Below are positions 8,843 to 17,283 of a DNA stretch of 64,000 nt, in pieces (the stretch's first letter is position 1; each line of letters starts with the position of its first letter). A program made the translations under genes and the position numbers. The notes under the pieces are model-generated. The model saw nothing but the letters and a program-made list of their open reading frames with translations, was not told the origin of the DNA and searched no databases. This DNA comes from Palsa-504 sp963756575 (GTDB lineage Bacteria > Actinomycetota > Actinomycetes > Streptosporangiales > Streptosporangiaceae): positions 620,001 to 684,000 of the forward strand of contig CAVWOM010000008.1 of assembly GCA_963756575.1 (NCBI GenBank), read 5' to 3'.

Positions 8843-9220
8843 TCAGTCAACCGGGCCGAGGTAGGTCCAGCGCTTGCCGTGCCGGGTGAAGCTGCTGGTC
8901 TCGGTGTGGACGCCGCGCTGTCCCTCCTCGATGTACAGGGCGCGGAACTGGACCGTGCCGGTGGTGTCGAAGAGGCCGCCGTCGCGGGTTTCCAGGATGG
9001 CCAGGCGGGTCCATTGCAGGTCCGGGTCGAGGCTGAGGGTCCGGGGCCGGGCCGAGGGGTGCCAGGTACGCAGGAGGTAGCCGGCGTCCCCGACGGCGAA
9101 TGCGCTGTAGCGGGAGCGCATCAGCGACTCGGCGGTCGGCGCCGGCGCGCCTTGGTGGAGCCGCCCGCAGCATGACGCGTAGTCGTCACCGAGGCCGCAG
9201 GGGCACGCGAGTCCGTCCAT
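8843..9220 (-). CDS. YchJ-family (UPF0225) protein with SEC-C zinc motif
   Basis: About 125 residues. The N-terminus has the zinc-binding CPCG, then CCGRLHQG, of the SEC-C motif. The YchJ core follows: LMRSRYSAFAVGDAGYLLRTW, then WTRLAILE and a C-terminal HTETSSFTRHGKRWTYL. This is an NTF2-like fold of unknown function, common in bacteria. ATG 9220 is taken as the start; GTG 9226, two codons upstream, is also possible. Convergent with the acetolactate synthase-like gene, with only 12 bp between stop codons. Confidence 0.85.
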   Translation of the reverse strand: MDGLACPCGLGDDYASCCGRLHQGAPAPTAESLMRSRYSAFAVGDAGYLLRTWHPSARPRTLSLDPDLQWTRLAILETRDGGLFDTTGTVQFRALYIEEGQRGVHTETSSFTRHGKRWTYLGPVD

Positions 9221-9244
9221 GCGCACATTCTCGTAAAGGCTTGC

Positions 9245-10039
9245 CTACAACGGCGGCACTAGGACGAAATAGCGGCTGAGCAAGGACCTGTCGCCTTGTA
9301 CATCGAGTTCGCCGGCCGTCGGACGCTGCCACAGGAAAAGCGCTAGGTCCGATGCGGTGCCTGACACTTGAATATCGTAATCACCGCCGGGCGTAGCGAG
9401 CAGGACGGCGTTGCCGTCAAACTGCGCTGCCCACGTCCCTGGCCCGTCCGTTCGCTGGAACGAGAACCGCTCACCCTGCCCTGGCGGCGCCTTCCCCACG
9501 GCACGCCGCAGCGGAGCCATGAACTCGAAGGTCTGCCCGATGGCATCGGCGGCAAGTTCCGCGTCGAGAGGCTGGGCCGCCGCCAGCGCATTCTCGGCAT
9601 CCCATCGGTGAACAGCGGCCTCGATCGCCTGCATCCGCTGCCAGAATCCGACACTGTGATCCGCCGACCAGGTCCATACCTGCTCGGCTGGGCCTGCCGC
9701 GCGGAAACGCTCCTGCAAGTCCGCCGCGCCTGCCTGGAACCAGTCAAGCAGGCCGTCCGGCACCGGGGATCGCCGCGGCGCGTGGCCCGGTGGCAACCAG
9801 CCCGTCCACTCCTCCGTCAGCTCCAGCCAGGACCTGTCATCTAGGCTCGGCGGCTCCTGCATCCGCTCGCCGATAAGGCGTGCCACCAGCCTGTGCACCA
9901 TGCCCAGATGCAGAACCAGGTCGGTCACGACCCATCCCGGGCACGACGGGACAGCTGGAGCGGTCTCAGAAACTGCTGCTGCGCGCCCCGCGGCCTCGAA
10001 AACGGCGGCCTCGCGGACGAAATGCCCTGTGTAGTCCAC
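9245..10039 (-). CDS. Maleylpyruvate isomerase-family (mycothiol-dependent/DinB-like) protein
   Basis: 264 residues. The four-helix N-terminal domain contains PSCPGWVVTDLVLHLGMVHR, the metal-site helix with the conserved histidine, and EAAVHRWDAENA, another ligand helix, both typical of the MDMPI/DinB-like superfamily. The C-terminal beta domain (SFQRTDGPGTWAAQ... then VSGTASDLALFLWQR) is the MDMPI C domain. Actinomycetes use these proteins in mycothiol-dependent isomerisation or conjugation; the substrate here is unknown. GTG 10039 is chosen because GAGGAG sits just upstream and the homologous region starts there. Confidence 0.82.
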   Translation of the reverse strand: MDYTGHFVREAAVFEAAGRAAAVSETAPAVPSCPGWVVTDLVLHLGMVHRLVARLIGERMQEPPSLDDRSWLELTEEWTGWLPPGHAPRRSPVPDGLLDWFQAGAADLQERFRAAGPAEQVWTWSADHSVGFWQRMQAIEAAVHRWDAENALAAAQPLDAELAADAIGQTFEFMAPLRRAVGKAPPGQGERFSFQRTDGPGTWAAQFDGNAVLLATPGGDYDIQVSGTASDLALFLWQRPTAGELDVQGDRSLLSRYFVLVPPL

Positions 10040-10162
10040 AGCTACTCCTCGCCGAACTCGCTCCGCAGCCTCGCCTCCTGCCTGCCACCCTAACTCGGGG
10101 AGCGGGATACCCTGCCTGCGGTGCCCCGAACCGCGTGACCGGAGGAGTCGATGCTGGGATGA

Positions 10163-10801
10163 CGGCAGAGCGACCGGTGCCCGCGCACCCACCTCGACTC
10201 GCCGTGCCACATCTTCTGGGACGGCACGATGTACAACGGGCGGTCACACGCGCTGGTCGGCGCCGCGACGGGATCGGCGTGGGCGGCCGTCACGGCGGCG
10301 GCGAACGGGATCATCACGCGTGGTGTCCTGCTGGACATCACGGGGGCCCGCGGTGTGCCGTGGCTGGAACCAGGGCAGGGCGTGTTCCCCGGCGATCTCG
10401 AGGAGGCCGAGCGTCGCCAGGGTGTACGGGTGCGATCCGGCGATGTGGTCCTCCTGCGGACCGGCTATGGCCGCGTCCGGCACGAGGCCGGTGAGACCAT
10501 CGGTTTCACGCAGGCCGGCTGGCACGCGTCCTGCCTGCCGTGGCTACATGAACGCGACGTCGCGCTGATCGGCGCGGACACCCCCCAGGACGTCCAGCCG
10601 TCAGGGTACGAAGACGTGCTGATGCCGGTCCACGCCGTGGGCCTGGTCGCGATGGGCCTGTGGCTGCTCGACAACTGCGACCTGGAGGCGTGCGCGGCAA
10701 CGGCGGCCGGGCTCGGCCAGTGGGACTTCCACCTCGCCGTCGCGCCGGTCCGCTTCGCCGGCACGTCCGGCAGCCCGGTCAACCCGATCGCCACCTTCTG
10801 A
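10163..10801 (+). pseudogene. Cyclase/kynurenine formamidase-like metal hydrolase, 5'-truncated
   Basis: The frame is open from 10163 (after a TGA) and reads THLDSPCHIFWDGTMYNG, the HxxxD..H metal motif of the PF04199 cyclase family. It continues with GIITRGVLLDI and the rest of the domain to ATF at the C-terminus. Roughly 90 N-terminal residues of a ~300-residue enzyme are missing, and there is no start codon before the metal motif. The first ATG, at 10229, would exclude the metal ligands. Probably an inactivated gene, or the product of a local deletion near 10165. Confidence 0.65.
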
Positions 10802-10816
10802 CGACGGTTGCCCGGC

Positions 10817-11287
10817 CTAGGCGCTCAGGATCTTCCGATGGTAGATGGCGGACTCTTCGTATCCCAGGGCGCGGTAGAAGGGTGCTGCCCGCCGGGTCGC
10901 CAGTGCGACCAGCGCGCACTCCCGGGCGGTCGCCCACTGCTCGAATCCTCTCATCAGGGCCCGGCCGACGCCGCCGCCGCGATGCTGACCGCGGACGAAG
11001 ACTTCCTCGACCCAGGCGACCGGCCCGTTGGCGTAGAAGGTGAGGTGCTCGAAGCCCAGGAGGTAACCAAGGCGGTCGGGCCCGTTTACCGCCAGGAGCA
11101 GGCAGGCGCTGTCGGTGGCGAGCAAGGCCGGATAGCTGCGGTCGAAGCCGGCCCGGGAGAACGTGAACGACTGCGCCAGCTCGGCGGCCAGGTCCGCGAC
11201 CGCCGCGGCGTCACCGGCATCGGCTGGCCTGATCTGGCACCGGGCATCGCCGGGGCGGTCCGGATCCTGGGCATCGAGTTGGTTCAC
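10817..11287 (-). CDS. GNAT-family N-acetyltransferase
   Basis: 156 residues. The acetyl-CoA-binding loop VRGQHRGGGVGRALMRG lies in the centre, preceded by the beta strand VAWVEEVFV and followed by CALVALATRRAAPFYRALGYEES, the typical C-terminal half. GTG 11287 is selected because homology begins at CQIRPADAGDAAAV shortly after it; upstream codons lie over the cold-shock gene. Four bases separate it from the stop of that gene, so the two are probably co-transcribed. Acceptor substrate unknown. Confidence 0.82.
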   Translation of the reverse strand: MNQLDAQDPDRPGDARCQIRPADAGDAAAVADLAAELAQSFTFSRAGFDRSYPALLATDSACLLLAVNGPDRLGYLLGFEHLTFYANGPVAWVEEVFVRGQHRGGGVGRALMRGFEQWATARECALVALATRRAAPFYRALGYEESAIYHRKILSA

Positions 11288-11291
11288 GTCG

Positions 11292-11543
11292 TCAGGCCTC
11301 CGGCCAGACCCGAAGAGCGCGGAAACGGCAGCCATCCTGCTGGAATCCGGGGTCCTCGTACGTGAACCGGACCCGCTGGCCCGCGCGGAGCTCCCGGTAG
11401 CCGCTGACCTCGATATTCGAGAAGTGAACAAAGCAGTCGCCCGGCACATCCGGCCCGGCGATCACGCCCCAGCCTTCGTCGGCATCGAAACGCCTGACCA
11501 CGCCGGCCACGCCGCGCTCCGGGGACGGACGCTTCCTTGCCAC
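11292..11543 (-). CDS. Cold-shock domain protein
   Basis: 83-residue single-domain OB-fold protein. GWGVIAGPD corresponds to the RNP1 strand and CFVHFSNIE to RNP2; the tail VRFTYEDPGFQQDGCRFRAL completes the barrel. The first glycine-phenylalanine of the usual KGFGFI is GW here, so nucleic-acid binding may differ from classical CspA. GTG start at 11543. It lies directly before the acetyltransferase gene, with a 4-bp gap. Confidence 0.85.
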   Translation of the reverse strand: MARKRPSPERGVAGVVRRFDADEGWGVIAGPDVPGDCFVHFSNIEVSGYRELRAGQRVRFTYEDPGFQQDGCRFRALRVWPEA

Positions 11544-11584
11544 CGGTCAATTGTGTCACCATCAGCCCTTAGCCGCCGCGCCGG

Positions 11585-12433
11585 TCACGCCGTGATCGTG
11601 ACCGAGGCGGCCGCACCGGAACGTATGGCGGCTGCGGCGGCGCGGGCCAGGGCCGCGACCGGCTGGGACGTGCTGTGGGCGGGCCAGGCGAGCAGGAGGG
11701 AAACCGGGGGGAGGTCCGTCATCGGGACGGTGATCAGGTCATCGCGCAACGGCCTGGTCAGTACCCGGGGTAGCACGGCGACCATGCGTCCCAGCGCGAT
11801 CAGGTGCATCAGCTCGCTGATGGGTTTCATCGCGCCGGGATCGGCGGGCTTGCGGTGCAGGTTCTCGCCCGCCAGGTCGGCCATCTGCAGGCTCGCCCGG
11901 TGCGCGAGCGGGTGGCAGGCGGGCAGGACGGCGACCGGTGCCTCGGTCAGCAGCGTTTCGCTGTCCAGGCCGCCCAACTCGTCGGGTGGCGCGTGCAGCA
12001 GCGCGGCATCTGCCTGTCCTTCACGCAGCAGGCGCGAGGGCCCGGCCCCGAACACCACCTCGACCGGCAGCGCCCGCGGCTCGCGTTCGTACGCGGCGAG
12101 GATCGCCGGGAGCAGGCCCGCGTCGCCGCCGGGCTTCATGGCCAGGAGCAGGCGGGGGTCGCGGGTGCCGGCCCGCTGCGTCCGCAGCGCCGCGGCGGAC
12201 ACCGCCTCCAGCGCGACGCGCGCCTCGCGGCGCAGGACCCGGCCGGGCTCGGTCAGCGTGACCGCGCGGCTGGTCCGCTCGAACAGGGTGACGCCCAGCC
12301 TGCGTTCCAGCTGCCGGATCGTCTTGGATAGTGCGGGCTGCGCGATGCCCAGCCGGGTCGCGGCCCGGCCGAAGTGGAGGTCGTCGGCCACCGCCAGGAA
12401 GTACGCCAGTTCCCGGGTCTCGAGCCGATCCAT
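11585..12433 (-). CDS. LysR-family transcriptional regulator
   Basis: 282 residues. The N-terminal helix-turn-helix FGRAATRLGIAQPALSKTIR spans about residues 21-40 and is followed by the linker helix and a two-lobed substrate-binding domain ending in VTITA. Divergent from the SDR gene that starts 107 bp away, the classical LysR arrangement in which the regulator represses itself and activates its neighbour in response to a metabolite. Effector unknown. Confidence 0.9.
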   Translation of the reverse strand: MDRLETRELAYFLAVADDLHFGRAATRLGIAQPALSKTIRQLERRLGVTLFERTSRAVTLTEPGRVLRREARVALEAVSAAALRTQRAGTRDPRLLLAMKPGGDAGLLPAILAAYEREPRALPVEVVFGAGPSRLLREGQADAALLHAPPDELGGLDSETLLTEAPVAVLPACHPLAHRASLQMADLAGENLHRKPADPGAMKPISELMHLIALGRMVAVLPRVLTRPLRDDLITVPMTDLPPVSLLLAWPAHSTSQPVAALARAAAAAIRSGAAASVTITA

Positions 12434-12539
12434 TCCTCCAGGTTATCGGTCATAGCCCGGCCGGTCTTGGACCTGCCGCGTGCACCGGTGATGAGCTGGG
12501 GTCATCTCATCCGCATGACCCTCAGCCAAGGAGATCACC

Positions 12540-13226
12540 ATGCCCGCAATCGCTCTCGTGGCCGCCGGGGGCCGCCTCGGCTTGTCCCTCGGAAAGATCT
12601 TCGGCGGTCACGGATTCGATGTCGCGCTGATCGCCCGCTCGAGCGAGCGGCTCGGCGAGCTCACCGGGAAACTCGCGTCCGACGGGGTCACGGCGGCCGG
12701 CTTTCCCGCCGACGTCACCGACCGTCCCGCGCTGGCCGCCGCCCTGGGCCGCGCCGCGGAACGGTTCGGCGGAATCGACGTGCTGCACTACTCCAGCCCC
12801 GGTGCGGGAACCATCGAGAACCTGCGCGGCACCGGAGCGCTGGACGTCACCGTGGACAACCTCCAGCCGCTGATCGAATGCGTCTGCTACGGCGCGATCA
12901 CGGCGACCCGGGCGGTGCTGCCGGCCATGCTGGCCGCCGGCGCCGGGACGCTGCTGTACACCACCGGCGCCTCCTCGGTCACGCCCGCGCCAGTATTCGT
13001 CAGCGCCGGCATGGCGGGCGCGGCCCTGCGCAAATGGGCGCTCACCCTCAACGGCGCCCTGGCCGGCCGGGGCGTCTACGTCGGTCATGTCGCGATCGGC
13101 ACGTGGATCGCCGGCACGCCGGGCGCTCCCGAGGGCGCCCCGCTCAAGGACCCCGACGACATCGCGCGCCTCTACTGGGACCTCCACACCCGCCGCGAGC
13201 CCGCCGAACACCATATCTCCGCCTGA
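12540..13226 (+). CDS. SDR-like protein without the catalytic Tyr-Lys pair
   Basis: 228 residues with a Rossmann N-terminus. The glycine-rich loop AAGGRLGLSLG is at residues 8-18, and the DVT motif near 58-60 and TTGASS at 141-146 show a short-chain dehydrogenase fold. At the place of the YxxxK motif (about 158-162) the sequence is GMAGA, and no tyrosine is available there; K165 is out of register. It may bind a dinucleotide without classical SDR catalysis, or act as an NmrA-like sensor. The divergent LysR gene suggests metabolite-dependent expression. Confidence 0.78.
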   Translation: MPAIALVAAGGRLGLSLGKIFGGHGFDVALIARSSERLGELTGKLASDGVTAAGFPADVTDRPALAAALGRAAERFGGIDVLHYSSPGAGTIENLRGTGALDVTVDNLQPLIECVCYGAITATRAVLPAMLAAGAGTLLYTTGASSVTPAPVFVSAGMAGAALRKWALTLNGALAGRGVYVGHVAIGTWIAGTPGAPEGAPLKDPDDIARLYWDLHTRREPAEHHISA

Positions 13227-13310
13227 CCCAGCGGTCCATGCGTCCTGATGACCAATATGAGTCGCGATCCTGGGCTGTCGGCCAACCTGGAGTGAGAAGA
13301 TAATCACTTC

Positions 13311-13847
13311 GTGGATGGTGATAGTGGCACGGCCTACCTGCTGGAGACCGCGAAAGACTGGCTGGCCAGGGACACTCCCGGTTACCGCATCTCAGATGTG
13401 GATTCGTTCCTCGGCAATGTCCTGGCGGAGCTGCGCAGTGGCGCGCCGCTTTCTCCGGCGGATGTCCGTGCCGTCACCTTCCCCCTCACCACCGTGCACA
13501 CCGGGTACGCCCCGCGGGACGTCGACCGCCTGGTCGGTGAACTCGCGCAACTGCTCCAGAGCCCCGGATCGGGCCCGGACGTCCCGCTGGCCGTCCGGGT
13601 ACTGATCGACCGGATCAGGCACGCCAGGTTCGACACGACCCGGCGGGGCGGTTATGAAGAAGAGGAAGTCGACGAGTTCCTCGACCGGATCATGCGCAAT
13701 CTCATCCGGGGCGAGCGCGGGACGATGCAGCAACTGGCGGGCGAGCCCCTGTTCACGAGGGTGAGGCTACGCCCTGCGTATGTCGTGGCGGACGTGGACG
13801 ACCTGCTCGGCTCGGTAGCGCGCACGCTCGCCGATCTCGCCTGGTAG
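13311..13847 (+). CDS. DivIVA-domain-like protein
   Basis: 178 residues from GTG 13311. It contains repeated short units of the type 'tyr-x-hydrophobic-x-aspartate-val-asp-x-hydrophobic-leu': YRISDVDSFLGNVLAELRSG, then YAPRDVDRLVGELAQLL, YEEEEVDEFLDRIMRNL and YVVADVDDLLGSVARTL. These resemble the DivIVA N-terminal lipid-binding and dimerisation segment repeated four times. No long C-terminal coiled coil is present, so it is not the polar-growth DivIVA itself. Such small proteins are common in actinomycetes, role unknown. Confidence 0.72.
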   Translation: MDGDSGTAYLLETAKDWLARDTPGYRISDVDSFLGNVLAELRSGAPLSPADVRAVTFPLTTVHTGYAPRDVDRLVGELAQLLQSPGSGPDVPLAVRVLIDRIRHARFDTTRRGGYEEEEVDEFLDRIMRNLIRGERGTMQQLAGEPLFTRVRLRPAYVVADVDDLLGSVARTLADLAW

Positions 13848-13908
13848 CCGCGGTCACCAGGCGCGTCTCCGTCCTCACTCCCGACCGGGCCTCCGGGATG
13901 ATCAGCCG

Positions 13909-14421
13909 CTAGGCCGGGTGCTGGAGCCGTCCGAAGCCGCTGCGGTGGAAGACGAGCGGCAGCGAGTCGTCCGCGTGCTCGACCGCGTGGAGCCGCAGCA
14001 GGACGATGGTGTGGTCGCCCGCCTCGACCTCGCGGTAGATCGTGGTGTCGAACGACGCCAGCCCGTCGGCCAGCGTCACCGCGCCGTTATCGCTCAGCGC
14101 CACCCGCAGGCCGTCGAAGCGGCCCTGCACCGGGCCCGCCAGCTGGCGGGCCGCGCTGCGATGGTGGTCAGCGAGGACGGTCACGCCCAGGTGGGCGGCG
14201 CGTCGCAGCTGCGGCCAGGTGTTGGACGTGTTCGCGATCGACACCGACACCAGCGGCGGCGCCAGCGACACCGAGGTGAACGAGCTCGCGGCCAGGCCGG
14301 TGAGCTGCCCGTCGACCTCCGCGGCGACCGCCACCACACCGGTTGGGAAGATCCCGAAGGCCGTCCGCAGCCGGGCTGGATCGAGATCTTGGTTGGCCGG
14401 GAAGTGGGTCACTACGCTCAC
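13909..14421 (-). CDS. Flavin reductase-like (FMN-binding) domain protein
   Basis: 170 residues from GTG 14421. The fold signature begins LRTAFGIFPTGVVAVAAEVD, continues with LTGLAASSFTSVSLAPPLVSVSI (the FMN phosphate-binding segment) and ends with HTIVLLRLHAVEHADDSLPLVFHRSGFG. This matches the NADH:FMN oxidoreductase subunit family that supplies reduced flavin to two-component monooxygenases. No partner monooxygenase is adjacent. GTG 14421 is preferred because upstream codons are unrelated and run into an aminotransferase relic. Confidence 0.85.
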   Translation of the reverse strand: MSVVTHFPANQDLDPARLRTAFGIFPTGVVAVAAEVDGQLTGLAASSFTSVSLAPPLVSVSIANTSNTWPQLRRAAHLGVTVLADHHRSAARQLAGPVQGRFDGLRVALSDNGAVTLADGLASFDTTIYREVEAGDHTIVLLRLHAVEHADDSLPLVFHRSGFGRLQHPA

Positions 14422-14549
14422 CAGGTGGTGTCCGCCAGGACGCCGCGATGCGCGGGGCAATGCGTCCGGATATCCAACTCGTCCTCCCAACCGCCGTCGT
14501 GCCGTGCCCGGTAACCGGGCAGTGCGGCGAGCACGGCCACCTGCGGCCA

Positions 14550-15061
14550 TCACACGGCGTCCGGTACAACGTCCGCCAGCAGGGCCGCGATTCCGGCCGC
14601 GCCCAGATCCCGGAGGGTGTCTCGCAGTGCACGACGCTCACCACCGTGATGCCGGGCCGCAGGCGGAACGCCTCGGCCACGCGCGAAGCCGGCACCGCGC
14701 CGTCGTAGGGGACTTCGAGCTCGATGACCTCGTGGGCGTACCGCCGTGCCCAGTCGCCGTAGAACCGGCCGTACATGCCCGATACCAGGTTGAGCACCAC
14801 GTCCTGCGGGCCGATCAGCGAGGCCGCGGCGGCTTCCAGCCCGACCACGGCCTCGCCCTGGAGGATGACCGGGGCCTGCTCGGTCCCGAACGCGCGCCGC
14901 AGCAGCTCCGCGGTTTCCGCGTACAGCGCGCCGAAGGCGGGATCGAGGTGATGCAGGATGGGCTGGCTGAGCGCGGCCAAGGTGGCCGCCGTCGCGCCCG
15001 CCGGGCCGCTGGCCAGGTTGAACGCCGGGCCATGAGAAGCCGGGTAGACGGGCTGCTCCAC
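14550..15061 (-). pseudogene. Class V aminotransferase fragment with frame break
   Basis: The first ~150 residues read well as a PLP-dependent aminotransferase of the alanine-glyoxylate/pyridoxamine-pyruvate type: FNLASGPAGATAAT, then GEAVVGLEAAAASLI, LNLVSGMYGRFYGDW and VVSVVHCETPSG. After ETPSG, near 14635, the frame is lost; the expected continuation DLGAAGIAALLADVV appears in another frame and stops at 14550. The lysine-bearing C-terminal half (about 220 residues) is absent, and the flavin reductase region follows directly. Non-functional relic or product of a deletion. Confidence 0.7.
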
Positions 15062-15133
15062 GTCGCGAACCTCCTCGCCGGGCCATTCCTGTCGATCAGC
15101 CGGAATTTACCAACAGGCCGAACGGCTTGCGGT

Positions 15134-16282
15134 TCAAGCCACGGTGACGGGGTGCTCGACGATGCCGTCGAATTGGTAGCCGAGCGTGTTGAACGTCGCG
15201 GTGGCCGGCTGGGTAGCGCCGGTGATATCGGTGGCCCTGGCCTGCAGCACGTACGACCCGGGGCCGGGAGCACGCCACGGGAACTCCCATAGCTGCCACG
15301 CGCTCTGGTCGCCGTGATGGTACGGGGTGGCCAGCTGCCAGCGCCGCCCGCCATCGGTGCTGATCTCGGTGCGGGCGATGGATCCGTTCAGGGACCAGGA
15401 CCGGCCGGTGAGCAGGCAGTCCCGGTGCGCGGGCAGCCGCGCGTCCCATTCGAGCTCGAATGCGCTCCTGATCGCCTGGGTGGTGATGAGCGTTCCGCGA
15501 GCCGGGTAAGCCGGGCCGAACAGCCGGTAGGCCCGGGTGTTCCAGTAGGAGAAGAGCGGGCTCGCCGATACCTCGATCGCGCCGACCCATTTGATGCTGG
15601 CGACCCCGGCCCAGCGTGGCACGATCACCCGGACCGGGTAGCCGTTGTCGGGCGGCAGCGGCACGCCGTTCATCTCGTAGGCCAGGATCACATCGTCCAG
15701 CGCCTTGGCCACCGGAATCGGCCGCCGGACCGATCCGTAATTGCCCCTGCCGCTGACATAGTCCGGGTCGAGGCCGCAGGGCATCACGTCCACCGCCTCG
15801 CGGGTGATCCCGGCGCGGTCCAAGATGACGGACAGCGGGACGCCCCGCCAGGCCGCCACCCCGATGGCGCCGAGCCGCCAGGGCGTCCCGGGCACGGCCT
15901 GGTGCTGCTGGCTGGCGAAGAAATGGCGGCCGTTTCCGGCGCACTCGATGGACGCCGCCACGGTCTGGGCCGGCAGGTCCAGCAGGTCCTGATAGCTGAA
16001 CCGCACGGCATTGCCCGCGGTTACCGAGCCCCGCAGGCCGGTGCCGAACACGCTCAGGCTCCAGGTTTCCGCGTCGATCAGCGGCGTGGCGGTGTGGTTG
16101 CGTACGAAGAAGCTCGCATTGGGCACGACGTACCCCTTGCCCCGCATGACCTCCCAGCGCATCTCGGCATTGAGCCCGTGCACATCGAACTCGTCCGCGG
16201 GCAGCGGCCTGACGATCGGCCCACCGGGCGCCATGGCAGTCAGACCGGACCGCCCCGGCCGGGCCGGGCGGTTTTCGCGCAT
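15134..16282 (-). CDS. Sulfite oxidase-like molybdopterin enzyme
   Basis: 382 residues from ATG 16282. The Mo-ligating cysteine is C114 in SIECAGNGRHFF. The oxidoreductase molybdopterin domain contains GVAAWRGVPLSVIL, DYVSGRG and IPVAKALDDVILAYEMNG; a C-terminal Mo-co dimerisation domain includes ARTEISTDGGRRWQLA and a final ATATFNTLGYQFDGI. No cytochrome b5 domain, and no clear Tat or Sec signal at the chosen start. The likely reaction is oxidation of sulfite or a related substrate with an external acceptor. No partner cytochrome gene is adjacent. Confidence 0.88.
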   Translation of the reverse strand: MRENRPARPGRSGLTAMAPGGPIVRPLPADEFDVHGLNAEMRWEVMRGKGYVVPNASFFVRNHTATPLIDAETWSLSVFGTGLRGSVTAGNAVRFSYQDLLDLPAQTVAASIECAGNGRHFFASQQHQAVPGTPWRLGAIGVAAWRGVPLSVILDRAGITREAVDVMPCGLDPDYVSGRGNYGSVRRPIPVAKALDDVILAYEMNGVPLPPDNGYPVRVIVPRWAGVASIKWVGAIEVSASPLFSYWNTRAYRLFGPAYPARGTLITTQAIRSAFELEWDARLPAHRDCLLTGRSWSLNGSIARTEISTDGGRRWQLATPYHHGDQSAWQLWEFPWRAPGPGSYVLQARATDITGATQPATATFNTLGYQFDGIVEHPVTVA

Positions 16283-16407
16283 GCTGACCCCCGTTCCGCC
16301 TGATGGCCTGACTCGCTGTCCATCACCAAATGTATTCCTAATAAATCGAAAATAAAACCATCCCTGTCTGGCCGATATACGCTGGCGTTTCCCACAGGCA
16401 GACGGCG

Positions 16408-16974
16408 TTATTCCTCCTTGAGGAGGCGGTCGGTGAGGACGATCTCGATGACCGCCTGGACGGTGTCCTGCCGGGCCCAGTCGCGCTGCGGTTCGACCGC
16501 GAGGGAGACCCAGCTGACCGGCTGCCCGCCGGCTTGCGTGACGCGGTCCAGGGCCGCCCGGTGGGCCTCGGGCGAGGTGCCGCCGATCGCGTCGACGACG
16601 GGATAGACCTCGTATCCCTCGCGCAGCGCGTCCAGGGCGGTGAAGGCCATGCAGATCTCGGTCCACAGGGCGCAGAGGATGAGCTTGCGGCGGCCGGTGG
16701 CGCGGACGGCCTGGACGAATTCGGTGTCCTCCCAGGAGTTGGTCGTGGTCCGGTCGAGCGGCTTGTCGTCGGCCAGCAGGCCCGCGAGTTCAGGCAGCGT
16801 GGGTTTTCCCCGTCCGGTGGCGACGTTGATGGTCGAGTGGACGACCGGGACCTCGAAGGCCTTGATGGTCCTGACCGTCGAGACGGCGTTCTTGACCAGG
16901 AGGTCGCGCTCCATCGACTGGACCCCGGCCAGCTGGGACGGCTGGTAGTCGATGAGCAGCAGCGCCGACGCCAT
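16408..16974 (-). CDS. Isochorismatase-family (YcaC-like) hydrolase
   Basis: 188 residues. The catalytic aspartate is D9 in LLLIDYQ and the nucleophilic cysteine is C108 in LWTEICMAF. The context RRKLILCALWTEICMAFTAL is typical of the YcaC-like subgroup of cysteine hydrolases. A second lysine/cis-peptide region lies around GKPTLPELAG. Probable amidase of unknown substrate in the cytoplasm. Transcribed alone, with about 300 bp of non-coding DNA upstream. Confidence 0.87.
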   Translation of the reverse strand: MASALLLIDYQPSQLAGVQSMERDLLVKNAVSTVRTIKAFEVPVVHSTINVATGRGKPTLPELAGLLADDKPLDRTTTNSWEDTEFVQAVRATGRRKLILCALWTEICMAFTALDALREGYEVYPVVDAIGGTSPEAHRAALDRVTQAGGQPVSWVSLAVEPQRDWARQDTVQAVIEIVLTDRLLKEE

Positions 16975-17283
16975 GCTTGAGGACCGGCAGGCGACCCTCG
17001 CATCACCAGGATCAGGTGATCACCGGGCTGGTGCGTGGCCGGCGGCAGCCACCTCTATGTGACGCTGCTGTGGTCGAGACAACCGCGATGTGACATCGAG
17101 GTGGCACAGGACACCGCCTCGGCGGCCCGGCTGATACCGCACGCCCCGCCAGAACCAGTCGTCCCCAGCCGGAGCCACTCACCACACAAGAGCCGCGGCC
17201 ATGCCCCATCGAACCGCCCGAGACCGGGGCGATGCTCCACTTCGATCCGATTAGAGCAGGCCCACAGCAGGGCCGGACCGGAG
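16975..17283. other. Non-coding interval between hydrolase and GH42 gene
   Basis: 309 bp with no supportable gene; reading frames here are short or only extensions of genes on the other strand. It holds the promoter region of the isochorismatase-like gene, including a small imperfect repeat around GATCAGGTGATC near 17011-17022, and the 3' end of the large minus-strand sugar operon. No strong terminator hairpin was seen. Confidence 0.5.
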
